The notes under the pieces are model-generated. The model worked only from the letters and a program-made list of their open reading frames with translations. It had not been told where the DNA came from and searched no databases. Below, piece after piece: positions 17,189 to 25,258 of a stretch of 64,000 nucleotides of DNA. Position numbers and translations under genes: made by a program. The stretch spans positions 1-64,000 of the forward strand of contig LWTK01000094.1 in assembly GCA_003326205.1 (NCBI GenBank), in the 5' to 3' direction. Numbering within the stretch: position 1 is the first letter of the stretch; every line of letters starts with the position of its first letter. This stretch comes from Nostoc sp. ATCC 43529 (GTDB lineage: Bacteria > Cyanobacteriota > Cyanobacteriia > Cyanobacteriales > Nostocaceae).

Positions 17189-18601
17189 GTGGTAACTGAG
17201 GGTTTAAGTTTAAGCGCTTATATTGCAATCCCCGTAGTTTTAAGTCTTTTACTTGAGGGAGACAACATAAAAGTATCTGTAATTAAAAATGTTAGTCAGG
17301 AGTCTATAGAACAACAAGCGATCGCTCCCAACCCCCAGTTAATCAGCACTAAAACAGCTGGAAAAACATACTACGTTAGTGGTAGAGGGAACGACAAAAA
17401 TAACGGACTTTCCACCTCATCGCCTTTTAGGACTATTCAAAAGGCAGCAAATCTTACCAAGCCTGGAGACACCGTACTCGTTATGAACGGAGTCTACACA
17501 AATGCAAATCCGAAAGGAGAGGTAATAACAATTACTCGCTCTGGAACTCCAAATGCATGGATTAAGTTTAAAGCATATCCTGGACATTCACCAAAACTTC
17601 AACACAATGGATGGCATGGAGTTTTGATTAACAATGGAGCTTCATATATTGAAGTAAACGGGTTTGAGGTAATAGGAAATAATGCCCGTGTAACTCTTGA
17701 TTATGCAATGAGCCAGAAGAGTAATAGAACGAATCCGCTAACAAATGGAAACTGCATTAGCGTAGATGGACGAAAAAAAGGCCATCCCCACCACATACGC
17801 ATTATTAACAACAAGACACATAGCTGTGGTGGTTCAGGTATTGGAGTCATTGAAGCGGACTATGTGACTATAGATAATAACGTAGTGTTTGATAATGCCT
17901 GGTACAGTATCTATGCTAGCAGTGGTATCTCATTGCTGCGTAATTGGAACTTTGATAATAACCAGGGATATAAGATGTTCGTAACCAACAATAAGGTCTA
18001 CAACAATCGACAGTATGTTCCTTGGATTAAGACCGGAACTATCACGGACGGTAATGGAATTATTCTCGATAGTTTCACTAAAGAAAAAAACTCAACATAC
18101 CCTCCATATAAAGGACGTACTTTAGTTAAAAATAATCTGACATTTCATAACGGTGGTTCAGGCATTCATGCATTTTATAGCGACCATATTGATATTATCA
18201 ATAACACAGCTTTTCTAAATAACCAGACTCCAGAACTTAACTTAGGACAAATATTTACTTTCACATCAAATGATGTGAAAGTTTTAAATAATATTCTCTA
18301 TGCTTTTCCTGGCAAAAATGTTAACAGCAACAGTAAAGGTAAAAACGTTATTTTTGATTACAATATATACCTGAATACTCCATCTGCAAAAGTGAAAGGG
18401 TCTCACGATATTGTTGCAGATGCAGATTTTATCGGGGCACATCCCACTTTGAAAAAAATAGCTGGTGATTGGAACTCACAATTATCTAAGCAAAATCGCT
18501 CTGCACCAACTTCTATCAAGCTTGACTCAACAAGTGTTGTTTGCGAACCAGTGAGTTTTACTCTCAGAGGTAAACTCATCAAGGTAGGATGTTCGCGTTA
18601 G
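17189..18601 (+). CDS. Right-handed parallel beta-helix protein
   Basis: A 470-residue protein from GTG 17189, with AAGGAG (17174-17179) 9 bases upstream. A hydrophobic N-terminal stretch (YIAIPVVLSLLLEG) may be a signal. Residues about 65-90 (TYYVSGRGNDKNNGLSTSSP) are the DUF1565-like opening typical of pectate-lyase-like beta-helices, followed by many short turns with Asn ladders (NNKTHSCGGSGIGV, VNGFEVIGNN, IDIINNTAFLNN). Such proteins bind or cleave polysaccharides outside the cell. I cannot identify catalytic residues with confidence. No sugar-related gene lies next to it. Confidence 0.78.
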   Translation: MVTEGLSLSAYIAIPVVLSLLLEGDNIKVSVIKNVSQESIEQQAIAPNPQLISTKTAGKTYYVSGRGNDKNNGLSTSSPFRTIQKAANLTKPGDTVLVMNGVYTNANPKGEVITITRSGTPNAWIKFKAYPGHSPKLQHNGWHGVLINNGASYIEVNGFEVIGNNARVTLDYAMSQKSNRTNPLTNGNCISVDGRKKGHPHHIRIINNKTHSCGGSGIGVIEADYVTIDNNVVFDNAWYSIYASSGISLLRNWNFDNNQGYKMFVTNNKVYNNRQYVPWIKTGTITDGNGIILDSFTKEKNSTYPPYKGRTLVKNNLTFHNGGSGIHAFYSDHIDIINNTAFLNNQTPELNLGQIFTFTSNDVKVLNNILYAFPGKNVNSNSKGKNVIFDYNIYLNTPSAKVKGSHDIVADADFIGAHPTLKKIAGDWNSQLSKQNRSAPTSIKLDSTSVVCEPVSFTLRGKLIKVGCSR

Positions 18602-18634
18602 GCAACTCCAAAAAATAAATTATCCTACTTAAAG

Positions 18635-18679
18635 TAGTTGACTGTTGACTGTAAACTGTTCACAGTCAACGGTCAACTA
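18635..18679 (+). terminator. 18-bp hairpin after beta-helix gene
   Basis: TAGTTGACTGTTGACTGT (18635-18652) pairs with 18662-18679 at 17 of 18 positions across a 9-base loop. It sits 34 bp after the stop codon, where a terminator would be, but lacks a T tract; similar palindromes occur inside other repeats here, so it may equally be repeat DNA. Confidence 0.45.
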
Positions 18680-18795
18680 TAACAATGGAATATTTTCTTA
18701 CTACACACTGGGAACGCCAACAACTCTGGGGACATTGAGGAATCTTGCGATTCGACAGCGTAAGAATCCCCATCTAAGTAGGTAGACATAATTAA

Positions 18796-18938
18796 CGTGA
18801 ATTCGATAGACCTCACCCACCCAGCCTCCCTCTCCTACTAGGAGAGGGAGGAGTAACCAAAAATTAGGCTTTTTGCTCCCCTCTCCTTCAAGGAGAGGGG
18901 CTGGGGGTGAGGCCAAAATCCTATACATCAAATTCACG
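18796..18938. repeat. 143-bp palindromic element, intact copy
   Basis: It starts CGTGAATTCGAT and ends ATCAAATTCACG, giving near-perfect inverted termini. TTAA flanks both sides (7 of 8 bases match if extended). In inverted orientation it matches the interrupted copy at 2053-2396 along its whole length, including the CAAAAAGCCTAATTTTT spacer between two CT-rich hairpins. It lacks the nested 190-bp insertion. The remainder of 18602-19085 is non-coding. Confidence 0.9.
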
Positions 18939-19085
18939 TTAATTAAATGTAAGATTGGAGCTTTGTTCGTAGTAAGCGATTTATCGCTCTTAACAGACGT
19001 TTTAATGGCTCAAGCCTATACTACAAACTTTAGTTTAATTGAGTCCTTCTACTTATAATCTCTGATTTAGATGGGGTGGATTCAA

Positions 19086-19775
19086 TCACTCCTCTACTCT
19101 ACGCCGACGCCGAGGCGGCCTTCTTTCTTGTCGATCTTCACGCAAGCGACGGCCAACTTCGCTAAAGAAATCGCGTCGCAAGTAAGGATAATCGCTGACC
19201 CACAACTCACGACTGGGAATGTATATATCGGTGAACTCTTCGATGCTGCTTAAATCTGGGCGATTTGACATCACTACCATTTCTGCAATTTGACCGCGAG
19301 CTATGGCTTTGTGGCTAGGACGTAGCGGTACGTCAAATTCAATGGTAAATCCGGTGTCATCACCCACCTCTAAGTTAATCCGTTTTTCTCGGTTTTCTAC
19401 AATTACTAATTCACCTTTGCTATTGACGGTTTCCTGTTTCCCAATTAACTGGTCTGTAATCCACCAATCCAGGACTCGACCGCGAAAAAAACCGCTATAT
19501 TTGTAACGGCGACATTGTAAATTTCGCATACTTGCTTGAAACACTGGATACCACAGCCAAAACAAAGCGCTAATTACCCCCAGCACAAATATTATGGGGC
19601 CAAAGTGTAGCCCGAACAAGGCTCTTACAAGCAGAATTACGACTATGGCGACTACAGAAATTAACAGGCGTTGCAATAAATTTGCAAACTTTCCCCAGTA
19701 GTACTTGTACTGAAGACCAGTGGCAATTAAGGGGACAATTTGTTCAAATTTCTGGCGAGTCAGTGGTACTAACAT
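19086..19775 (-). CDS. Conserved-looking two-helix membrane protein
   Basis: A 229-residue protein not assigned to a named family. Two close hydrophobic segments (about 38-53, ISVVAIVVILLVRALF; about 58-77, FGPIIFVLGVISALFWLWYP) form a hairpin anchor. The following soluble domain (about 90-205) is beta-rich, with RYKYSGFFRGRVLDWW and VPLRPSHKAIARGQ segments. The C terminus is strikingly basic (ERRPPRRRRRVEE). Orthologues in cyanobacteria have been annotated loosely as permease-like, which this sequence does not support. It is separated by 250 bp of STRR-bearing DNA from dapB on the same strand. Confidence 0.7.
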   Translation of the reverse strand: MLVPLTRQKFEQIVPLIATGLQYKYYWGKFANLLQRLLISVVAIVVILLVRALFGLHFGPIIFVLGVISALFWLWYPVFQASMRNLQCRRYKYSGFFRGRVLDWWITDQLIGKQETVNSKGELVIVENREKRINLEVGDDTGFTIEFDVPLRPSHKAIARGQIAEMVVMSNRPDLSSIEEFTDIYIPSRELWVSDYPYLRRDFFSEVGRRLREDRQERRPPRRRRRVEE

Positions 19776-19820
19776 GAGTGCTGAGTACTAAGTAATGGGT
19801 AGTGAGTTTGAAGAAGAATA

Positions 19821-19850
19821 CAGAATTCAGAATTCAGAATTCAGAATCAA
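19821..19850. repeat. GAATTC-type STRR array
   Basis: Four CAGAATT heptamers in tandem. A second array of CTGAATT/CTGAGTT units lies at 19986-20020, just after the dapB stop codon on its strand. Confidence 0.75.
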
Positions 19851-20026
19851 TTAGTGGGGATACGCTGCCTTAAGGAAGCTACAGACCCGTTACTAATAGC
19901 CACTAAATTGAAAATTACGCGCTTTGTGTTTCACCGTTTATACTCCTATGGAGAAGCAAGGTGCATTCACCAGTCGTACTCAGGTAAATTCTGAATTCTG
20001 AGTTCTGACTCCTGAATTCTTTGTTA

Positions 20027-20863
20027 TTAAAGTATTTTTTCTAATCCATATACTAACGACTTTAGCGCTAAGACTTTACGAATGGCTAATAGTACTCCTG
20101 GCATATAGCAAGCGCGATCGCTCGTATCATGTCGTAAAGTATAAATCTGTCCGGGTGCGCCAAAAATAACTTCCTGATGAGCAACTAATCCTGGTAAGCG
20201 CACGCTGTGAATTCTGATGCCTTCCTCTGCTTGGCTTCCCCTAGCTCCTGGTAATTTCTCAGTTTCTTGTACTAACGCAGGATTAAAGGTTTTACCTAAT
20301 TCTCCTAATAACTGCGCCGTTTGAATGGCAGTACCGCTGGGAGCATCAGCTTTTTGGTTGTGATGCAGTTCAATAATTTCTACGTGGTCAAAATATTGAG
20401 AGGCGGCGACTGCGGCTTGTTGCAGCAGCACCATACCAATGGAAAAGTTAGGAATAATCAAACAACCAGTACTAGCTTTCTCGGCAAAGTCTGTGAGATC
20501 TTCAATTTGTTCTGGACTTAATCCAGTGGTGCCAACTACAGGGCGAATACCGTAGGCGATCGCACTGCGAATATTGTCATAAACTGAATCGGGATGGGTA
20601 AAGTCTACCATCACCCCTGGCGGCCCTTGTCTTTCTCCAGCCACATAACCCAACATCGGTTCTAATTGATTGGTAATTGGCACTTCCAAAGGTTCGCTTA
20701 AACCCGCCAGTTCTCCAGCGTCTTTATCTTGATGTTCTGGACTGCTATCAATTGCACCCACTAAATTCAAATCGGGTGCTTGCGCCACTGCCTTAACTAC
20801 TTCACGACCCATTTTACCAGCAGCACCGTTGACAATAACCGGGATAGGAGCTTGATTCGTCAT
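20027..20863 (-). CDS. dapB: 4-hydroxy-tetrahydrodipicolinate reductase
   Basis: A 278-residue protein, the typical DapB length. It reduces 4-hydroxy-tetrahydrodipicolinate with NAD(P)H in the diaminopimelate/lysine pathway in the cytosol. The nucleotide-binding loop [11 protein letters not shown] is at residues 12-22, the segment [14 protein letters not shown] is in the dinucleotide domain, and the catalytic/substrate motif [15 protein letters not shown] is at about 163-177. The ATG at 20863 agrees with the family start. It is transcribed away from the candidate small RNA and the PsbP-like gene. Confidence 0.95.
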   Translation of the reverse strand: MTNQAPIPVIVNGAAGKMGREVVKAVAQAPDLNLVGAIDSSPEHQDKDAGELAGLSEPLEVPITNQLEPMLGYVAGERQGPPGVMVDFTHPDSVYDNIRSAIAYGIRPVVGTTGLSPEQIEDLTDFAEKASTGCLIIPNFSIGMVLLQQAAVAASQYFDHVEIIELHHNQKADAPSGTAIQTAQLLGELGKTFNPALVQETEKLPGARGSQAEEGIRIHSVRLPGLVAHQEVIFGAPGQIYTLRHDTSDRACYMPGVLLAIRKVLALKSLVYGLEKIL

Positions 20864-21037
20864 ACGTTGAAAAATTCTTTTTAAGTCAACAAGGGAATTG
20901 TAAAGACTTTTGCGAGTAAAAATACCAATCCCCAGTCCCTAGCTCGTTTTTCATGGATGACGGTGAAAATTTTTTCACTAGCACTGCCGTGATAAGTAAA
21001 TCTTATGAAAAAGTTAAGCTTTTTTTGTCAAGTCTAG

Positions 21038-21066
21038 TTGACTAATCGTAATAAAATTTGTTAAAT
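21038..21066 (+). promoter_or_regulatory. Candidate sigma-70-type promoter
   Basis: TTGACT (21038-21043) and TTAAAT (21061-21066) are separated by 17 bases. The predicted start near 21073 would give a transcript ending at the terminator at 21221-21246, with no reading frame between. Promoter hexamers are common by chance in AT-rich DNA, so this rests on the pairing with the terminator. Confidence 0.4.
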
Positions 21067-21072
21067 TTATTT

Positions 21073-21246
21073 ACATAGGTTAACAAAGCAGCAAAGCAAG
21101 CCACCTAGCTAAGGTTAGAGGTTGTATATGACCTTGAGGTTTTTGGTTAGCTTAGATGTTAACTACAAAATAGACTTCGGTATCGGTATATCTCATCGAC
21201 ATTTGGACTTCTCCCATTTACCTCGGCTATCAAGTCGGGGTTTTTT
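21073..21246 (+). ncRNA. Candidate small RNA (about 175 nt)
   Basis: A promoter-like pair, a terminator and no protein-like frame bound this stretch. Inside, AGCTAA near 21106 can pair with TTAGCT near 21149, enclosing an AGGT/ACCT hairpin (21118-21139). The whole stretch looks more structured than its flanks. It does not match any small RNA I can name from memory; I checked it by eye against 6S, Yfr1 and tmRNA features and found no clear match. It is divergent from dapB. Confidence 0.4.
21221..21246 (+). terminator. Rho-independent terminator
   Basis: CCTCGGC and GTCGGGG form a 7-bp stem with two G-T pairs and loop TATCAA, followed at once by TTTTTTG and a further T run. No protein gene ends upstream of it on this strand, which is why a small RNA is suspected. 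Confidence 0.65.
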
Positions 21247-21387
21247 GTTTTTTTGATTAGCTGCTTATTTCTTAAACTGATTCTAGTTATCTTTGAGATG
21301 AATTTCGCTATTAGCCATAGGTTTTAACCTCTGGCGAGTCATGGCTTCAGGTGTGAGATTTTAAACATCATCTGTCCGCCTGAGTTC

Positions 21388-21438
21388 GCCTGAGAATGAA
21401 TTCTCAGGCTTATAGTTCAAGTCAGCTTAAAGCTGACT
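21388..21438. repeat. Two palindromes in PsbP leader
   Basis: GCCTGAGAA pairs with TTCTCAGGC (21388-21409), and AGTCAGCTT with AAGCTGACT (21420-21438). Two further stems follow nearer the gene: CCTTGGAAT/ATTCCGAGG (about 21519-21538) and CCGAAGCG/CGCTTGG (about 21550-21567). The series may be repeat DNA or leader structure. Confidence 0.5.
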
Positions 21439-21633
21439 ATGCTCAAATACTCAAGATTAATAATTGAAGAAATTTAAATTTATTGGTTTAGCTGCGTGAG
21501 TTTTGGCCCATCATCTAGCCTTGGAATTTATTCCGAGGCGGGTCTTCATCCGAAGCGTACCGCTTGGTGGGAAAATAAAAACGAGAAATGATGCTTGCCT
21601 GGTATTGCCTCCAGCCCAAAGGAACCTGTATAA

Positions 21634-22179
21634 ATGTGGAAACGAATTGTATTAATTTTGCTATTGGTGTTGAGCTTCAGCCTGAGTAATTCTGGCGTAG
21701 CAGTTGCAGCTGGACTGAAAAGCTTTGTAGACACCAATGATGGCTATCAGTTTTTATATCCTAATGGCTGGCTGCAAGTTAAAGTTGCCAACGGCCCTGA
21801 TGTGGTTTTTCACGATTTAATTGAGGTATCTGAAAATGTTTCTGTAGTCATTAGCCCAGTTCCAGAAAATAAAACCTTAGCAGAATTGGGAACTCCAACA
21901 GAAGTAGGGTATAAATTGGGAAAAGCCGCTCTAGCGCCTCCTGATTCCGGCCGTTCAGCCGAATTAATCAATGCTGCACAGCGCGAAGTCGATGGTAAAA
22001 CATACTACCTTTTAGAGTATGAAGTTAAACTCCCCAATCAACAGGAACGACACAACATCGCCAGTGTAGCTGTTAGCCGTGGTAAACTTTTTACCTTCAA
22101 TGCCTCAATTTCTGAAAAACGCTGGCCAAAAGTTAAACAAACAATTGATGAAGTTGTAAATTCTTTTTCTGTCTATTAG
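21634..22179 (+). CDS. psbP: PsbP-like (CyanoP family) protein
   Basis: A 181-residue protein with a signal sequence (IVLILLLVLSFSLSNSGVAVAA, about 4-26) and a PsbP fold: FVDTNDGYQFLYPNGW near the start, VVFHDLIEVSENVSVVISPV, then YYLLEYEVKLPN and HNIASVAVSRGKLFTFNAS. PsbP proteins sit on the lumenal side of photosystem II. The classical CyanoP lipoprotein carries a lipidated Cys at the signal end; no Cys is present here, so it would be a soluble or signal-anchored variant. The stop codon TAG is the first unit of a TTAGTCA heptamer array. It is read in the same direction as maf. Confidence 0.85.
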   Translation: MWKRIVLILLLVLSFSLSNSGVAVAAGLKSFVDTNDGYQFLYPNGWLQVKVANGPDVVFHDLIEVSENVSVVISPVPENKTLAELGTPTEVGYKLGKAALAPPDSGRSAELINAAQREVDGKTYYLLEYEVKLPNQQERHNIASVAVSRGKLFTFNASISEKRWPKVKQTIDEVVNSFSVY

Positions 22180-22308
22180 TCATTAGTCATTGGTCATTAG
22201 TCATTGGGCATAGGAAAAGGACAAGGGGAAAGGGAAAGGGGTAAGGGGAAAAGGGGAAAGATTAAATTTATTCCTTTTCCCTTTAACCTTTAACCTTTTC
22301 CCTCTTTC
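22176..22308. repeat. STRR array and purine/pyrimidine mirror repeat
   Basis: TTAGTCA-type heptamers (22176-22207) start on the stop codon of the PsbP gene. They are followed by a GGGAAAAGG-type purine run (about 22210-22260) and a complementary CCTTTTCCC run (about 22272-22308), forming a low-complexity hairpin before maf. Confidence 0.7.
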
Positions 22309-22350
22309 CATACCCATGCCTCCCCTGCCCCCCTTGCCCCCTGCTTCTCT

Positions 22351-22944
22351 ATGAGCATTCCACCTTTTGTACTGGCCTCAGCTTCCCCAGCGCGACGGCG
22401 CTTGCTGCAAACTGTTGGTATTGAACCGATAGTTCGACCTAGTGATTTTGATGAGTCGCAAATCCAATTAAGTGAACCTGCACAATTGGTCAAAACTCTT
22501 GCCCAGTACAAAGCCCAAACCGTAGCCCCCCAGTTTGAATCAGCTTTGATTATGGGTTGTGATTCGGTTCTGTCTGTAAATAATCAGATTCATGGCAAAC
22601 CAGTAGATGCTGATGAAGCGATCGCCCGTTGGGAGATGATGCAAGGTAGCTTTGGTGACTTATACACAGGTCATGCCTTAATTGACCCTAACCAAAACCA
22701 CACTTTAGTCAAGTCTCAAGTTACAAGAGTTTACTTTGCTCCCATGAGCGACAAGGCAATTAAAGCTTATGTGGCCACAGGCGAACCTCTCAAGTGTGCT
22801 GGCGCATTTGCCCTTGAAGGTTTTGGTAGTTTGTTCGTTGAAAAGATTGAAGGCTGTCACAGCAATGTAATTGGACTGAGTTTACCCTTACTGCGGCAGA
22901 TGCTAGCAGAACTGGGATACGATGTTACGGATTTTTGGCAATAG
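22351..22944 (+). CDS. maf: Maf family nucleotide pyrophosphatase
   Basis: A 197-residue protein of normal Maf length. Family motifs are clear: [17 protein letters not shown] at the N terminus (phosphate-binding SxSPRR motif, Pro-Ala variant), DFDES, the GCDSV strand-loop (about 69-73), and [18 protein letters not shown]. Maf proteins hydrolyse non-canonical or modified nucleoside triphosphates and restrain septation when overproduced. The C terminus has [22 protein letters not shown] in part, with the conserved VIGLSLPLL. Heptamer repeats follow at 22950-22998. Confidence 0.92.
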   Translation: MSIPPFVLASASPARRRLLQTVGIEPIVRPSDFDESQIQLSEPAQLVKTLAQYKAQTVAPQFESALIMGCDSVLSVNNQIHGKPVDADEAIARWEMMQGSFGDLYTGHALIDPNQNHTLVKSQVTRVYFAPMSDKAIKAYVATGEPLKCAGAFALEGFGSLFVEKIEGCHSNVIGLSLPLLRQMLAELGYDVTDFWQ

Positions 22945-23043
22945 TTATTGGGGATTGGGAGTGAGGAGTTAAGAGTTAGGAGTGAGGAGTTAAGAATTAT
23001 TCTCCTTGTCCCCTTGTCTCCTCATCTCTCCATGTCTCATGCC

Positions 23044-23277
23044 CTATGCCCAATAACTAAATTGTCTAATATTTAGTATTGCCTCTCCATGATCTGGAAT
23101 CCAAGCCAGCCATTCATCTTCTGAAACTGGACATAATAAAAGTGCTTCGTCAAAACTCAAAGGGTTGGGAAGTTCCAAAAGCTTCACCCAACTAGAAACT
23201 CTCAAGTGCTGTAAATCCTCCAGATTCCGCCTTCTTGCTTGGACAGCAAAATCTGGTCTTTTAGAATCTAGTTTCAT
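23044..23277 (-). CDS. Small hypothetical protein
   Basis: A 77-residue soluble protein with no recognised family. It is rich in charged and aromatic residues (DEALLLCPVSEDEWLAWIPDHG), has a plausible ATG start and stands alone between maf and pcyA on the opposite strand. Its composition is protein-like and not low-complexity. Confidence is moderate because of its length. Confidence 0.6.
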   Translation of the reverse strand: MKLDSKRPDFAVQARRRNLEDLQHLRVSSWVKLLELPNPLSFDEALLLCPVSEDEWLAWIPDHGEAILNIRQFSYWA

Positions 23278-23480
23278 ATCTTCGCCTTAGCCTTAACTAA
23301 TGGGCTAATCTAAAATTATTTCTGTAACTTAGACTACAAAATAAATAATACTTGTGAAAAGCAACTGTCTTATAACTTTACGTTCGCTGATGTAAGTGTT
23401 TGCTTAATATTGCAAGCTATGACTGTGAGGCACGGCAAGTTGTAGACTGGCTACTAGACCGCAATTCTCCCAACTAGAAT

Positions 23481-24230
23481 ATGTCATTTACTTCTATGCC
23501 CTCGCTGCGCGAACAACAACATCCCCTAATTCGTCAGCTAGCTGATTGTATTGAGGCAGTTTGGCATCAGCATCTCGATCTATCGCCCTACCATTTGCCA
23601 GCTGAGTTGGGGTATGTGGAAGGTAGACTAGAAGGGGAAAAACTGACCATTGAAAACCGTTGCTATCAAACCCCCCAGTTCCGGAAAATGCACTTGGAAC
23701 TGGCAAAAGTCGGGAATATGCTCGATATTTTGCATTGCGTCATGTTTCCCCGTCCTGAATACAACCTGCCGATGTTTGGTTGTGATTTAGTGGGGGGTAG
23801 AGGTCAAATTAGTGCGGCGATCGCAGACCTTTCTCCCATACATGTAGAACGTACCTTACCAGAATCTTATACTGCTGCCCTCACACAGTTAACAGTGCTT
23901 AACTTTTCCCAACCGCGCGAATTACCTGACTGGGGAAATATTTTTTCAGACTTTTGCATCTTTGTGCGCCCCACTTCTTCAGAAGAAGAAACAATGTTTT
24001 TGTCTCGCGTGGGAGAATTTTTAGAGATTCATTGTACCCAAGCGATCGCCTCTAGTCCAGTTCCACTCGAACAAGTCACACAAAATCTCGCCGGACAACA
24101 CAACTACTGCACTAAACAGCAGCAAAACGACAAAACCCGTCGCGTCCTAGAAAAAGCCTTTGGCCCAGCTTGGGCAGAACATTACATGACCACAGTTTTA
24201 TTCGACCTTCCCCAGGAGATTGCCAGATAA
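23481..24230 (+). CDS. pcyA: Phycocyanobilin:ferredoxin oxidoreductase
   Basis: A 249-residue enzyme that reduces biliverdin IX-alpha by four electrons from ferredoxin to phycocyanobilin, the chromophore of phycobilisomes and many phytochromes. Length is typical. The active-site residues known from the Synechocystis enzyme (Glu76, His88, Asp105) correspond to Glu73 (HLELAK), His85 (DILHCVMFP) and Asp102 (MFGCDLVGG). The C-terminal [18 protein letters not shown] is characteristic. No heme oxygenase gene is adjacent. ATG 23481 is preceded by an AT-rich leader. Confidence 0.97.
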   Translation: MSFTSMPSLREQQHPLIRQLADCIEAVWHQHLDLSPYHLPAELGYVEGRLEGEKLTIENRCYQTPQFRKMHLELAKVGNMLDILHCVMFPRPEYNLPMFGCDLVGGRGQISAAIADLSPIHVERTLPESYTAALTQLTVLNFSQPRELPDWGNIFSDFCIFVRPTSSEEETMFLSRVGEFLEIHCTQAIASSPVPLEQVTQNLAGQHNYCTKQQQNDKTRRVLEKAFGPAWAEHYMTTVLFDLPQEIAR

Positions 24231-24249
24231 AAAATCTCCAAGAGGTAGA

Positions 24250-24318
24250 GGACAAGGGGACAAGGGGACAAGGGGACAAGGGGACACGGGGACACGGGGA
24301 CAAGGGGACAAGGGGACG
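24250..24318. repeat. 8-bp minisatellite (GGGGACAA)
   Basis: Eight to nine tandem copies of GGGGACAA, two carrying GGGGACAC, directly follow pcyA. The octamer is out of step with the heptamers common elsewhere. A related GGGGACACGGAGATACGGGG string lies inside the aminotransferase gene at about 41930. Confidence 0.85.
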
Positions 24319-25258
24319 AGAATAACTCCTAACTCCTCACTCCTCACTCTTAACTCCTAATGCCCCATGCCCAATGCCTAATGCCCTTATTCCCGCATCT
24401 GTAGGTTCTGTTACGTTTTCCCGTGACTGATAAATGTAGAATTCATTCAACGAGAGTTTGATGGAGTCCCAAAATAGAAGCAGGGAGATTAGTAAGACCA
24501 ATTAGCTTTAACTAGGTTACAGATAATGACGCGGGGACACAGTGACACAGTGACGCGGAGAATAATGTGTAGCAAAATTTTTGAGAATTGGTATCAGGTC
24601 TTTGAAACAAATGATTTTTGATCTTGTTTTTCAATGTTGTAAATAACTGTAGCCTCCGCTGATTAAGCATAAGAATTCTGAATTCTGAATTCTGAATTCT
24701 GAATCAATAAGACTTGGATACCCAGGTTTGATAATTAGCACAAAATCAAGCAGGTGTGCAAGATTGATTTTCCAAGTATTCTGACTTCGATTCTTGAGTT
24801 GGAAAATTCTTTTATCAGTAAATAGTTAGTAACCTTCACTGATTAGTTAATGTGAACTAGTTTATCTTTGCGGTAGTGAATGTAGTAGTACAGTACCGCA
24901 TCATAGTAGTTTTGGATTTTTAATAGAGACGTGAGATATCACGTCTCTATATCTGAATGCCCCACTAATTAATTTGAATTCAGAATTCAGAATTCAAATA
25001 GCCAGCTACAAGAGGGCATCATTTTGCAAAGCTTTAGTGTGAGTGTTGAGTGTCGATCGCGCAATGAATTTTAAGCCATATCCATTGTTTGTCCTAATAC
25101 CAATTTGAAAAAAGAACGCGACAGATATACACGCTCAAACCCTTGTGATATCTAGTCTTCTTAATACAAGAATTTTGAATTGGTATAAGCGGCTGGCTAT
25201 TGATTAAAAACCCTTTTTTACTCGCATCAGCACAATTCAGATAAACGGGCAACATACT
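24319..25258. other. Repeat-rich intergenic region upstream of devB
   Basis: No gene is seen. It holds heptamer STRRs (24325-24385), GAATTC-type arrays (24672-24706, 24974-24999), an imperfect inverted repeat GCGGTAGTG-N12-CAGTACCGC (24870-24899), a perfect 10-bp hairpin AGAGACGTGA/TCACGTCTCT (24925-24948) and a 90-bp unit with ATACCAATT inverted ends (25097-25186). A GTA-N9-TAC string at 24879-24893 is one base too wide for a standard NtcA site. The devB promoter must lie in this region or in the last 70 bp. Confidence 0.6.

Noticed and set aside
21241-21633. tRNA or known ncRNA in the PsbP leader hairpins
   Set aside because: The stems do not form a cloverleaf and no T-loop (GTTCGANTC) is present.
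22176-22308. CRISPR array
   Set aside because: Period is 7 with no spacers; the same type of STRR occurs all over the window.
24879-24893. NtcA-like site (GTA...TAC) upstream of devB
   Set aside because: Spacing is nine rather than eight bases and it falls within a different inverted repeat; it is also about 370 bp from the gene.
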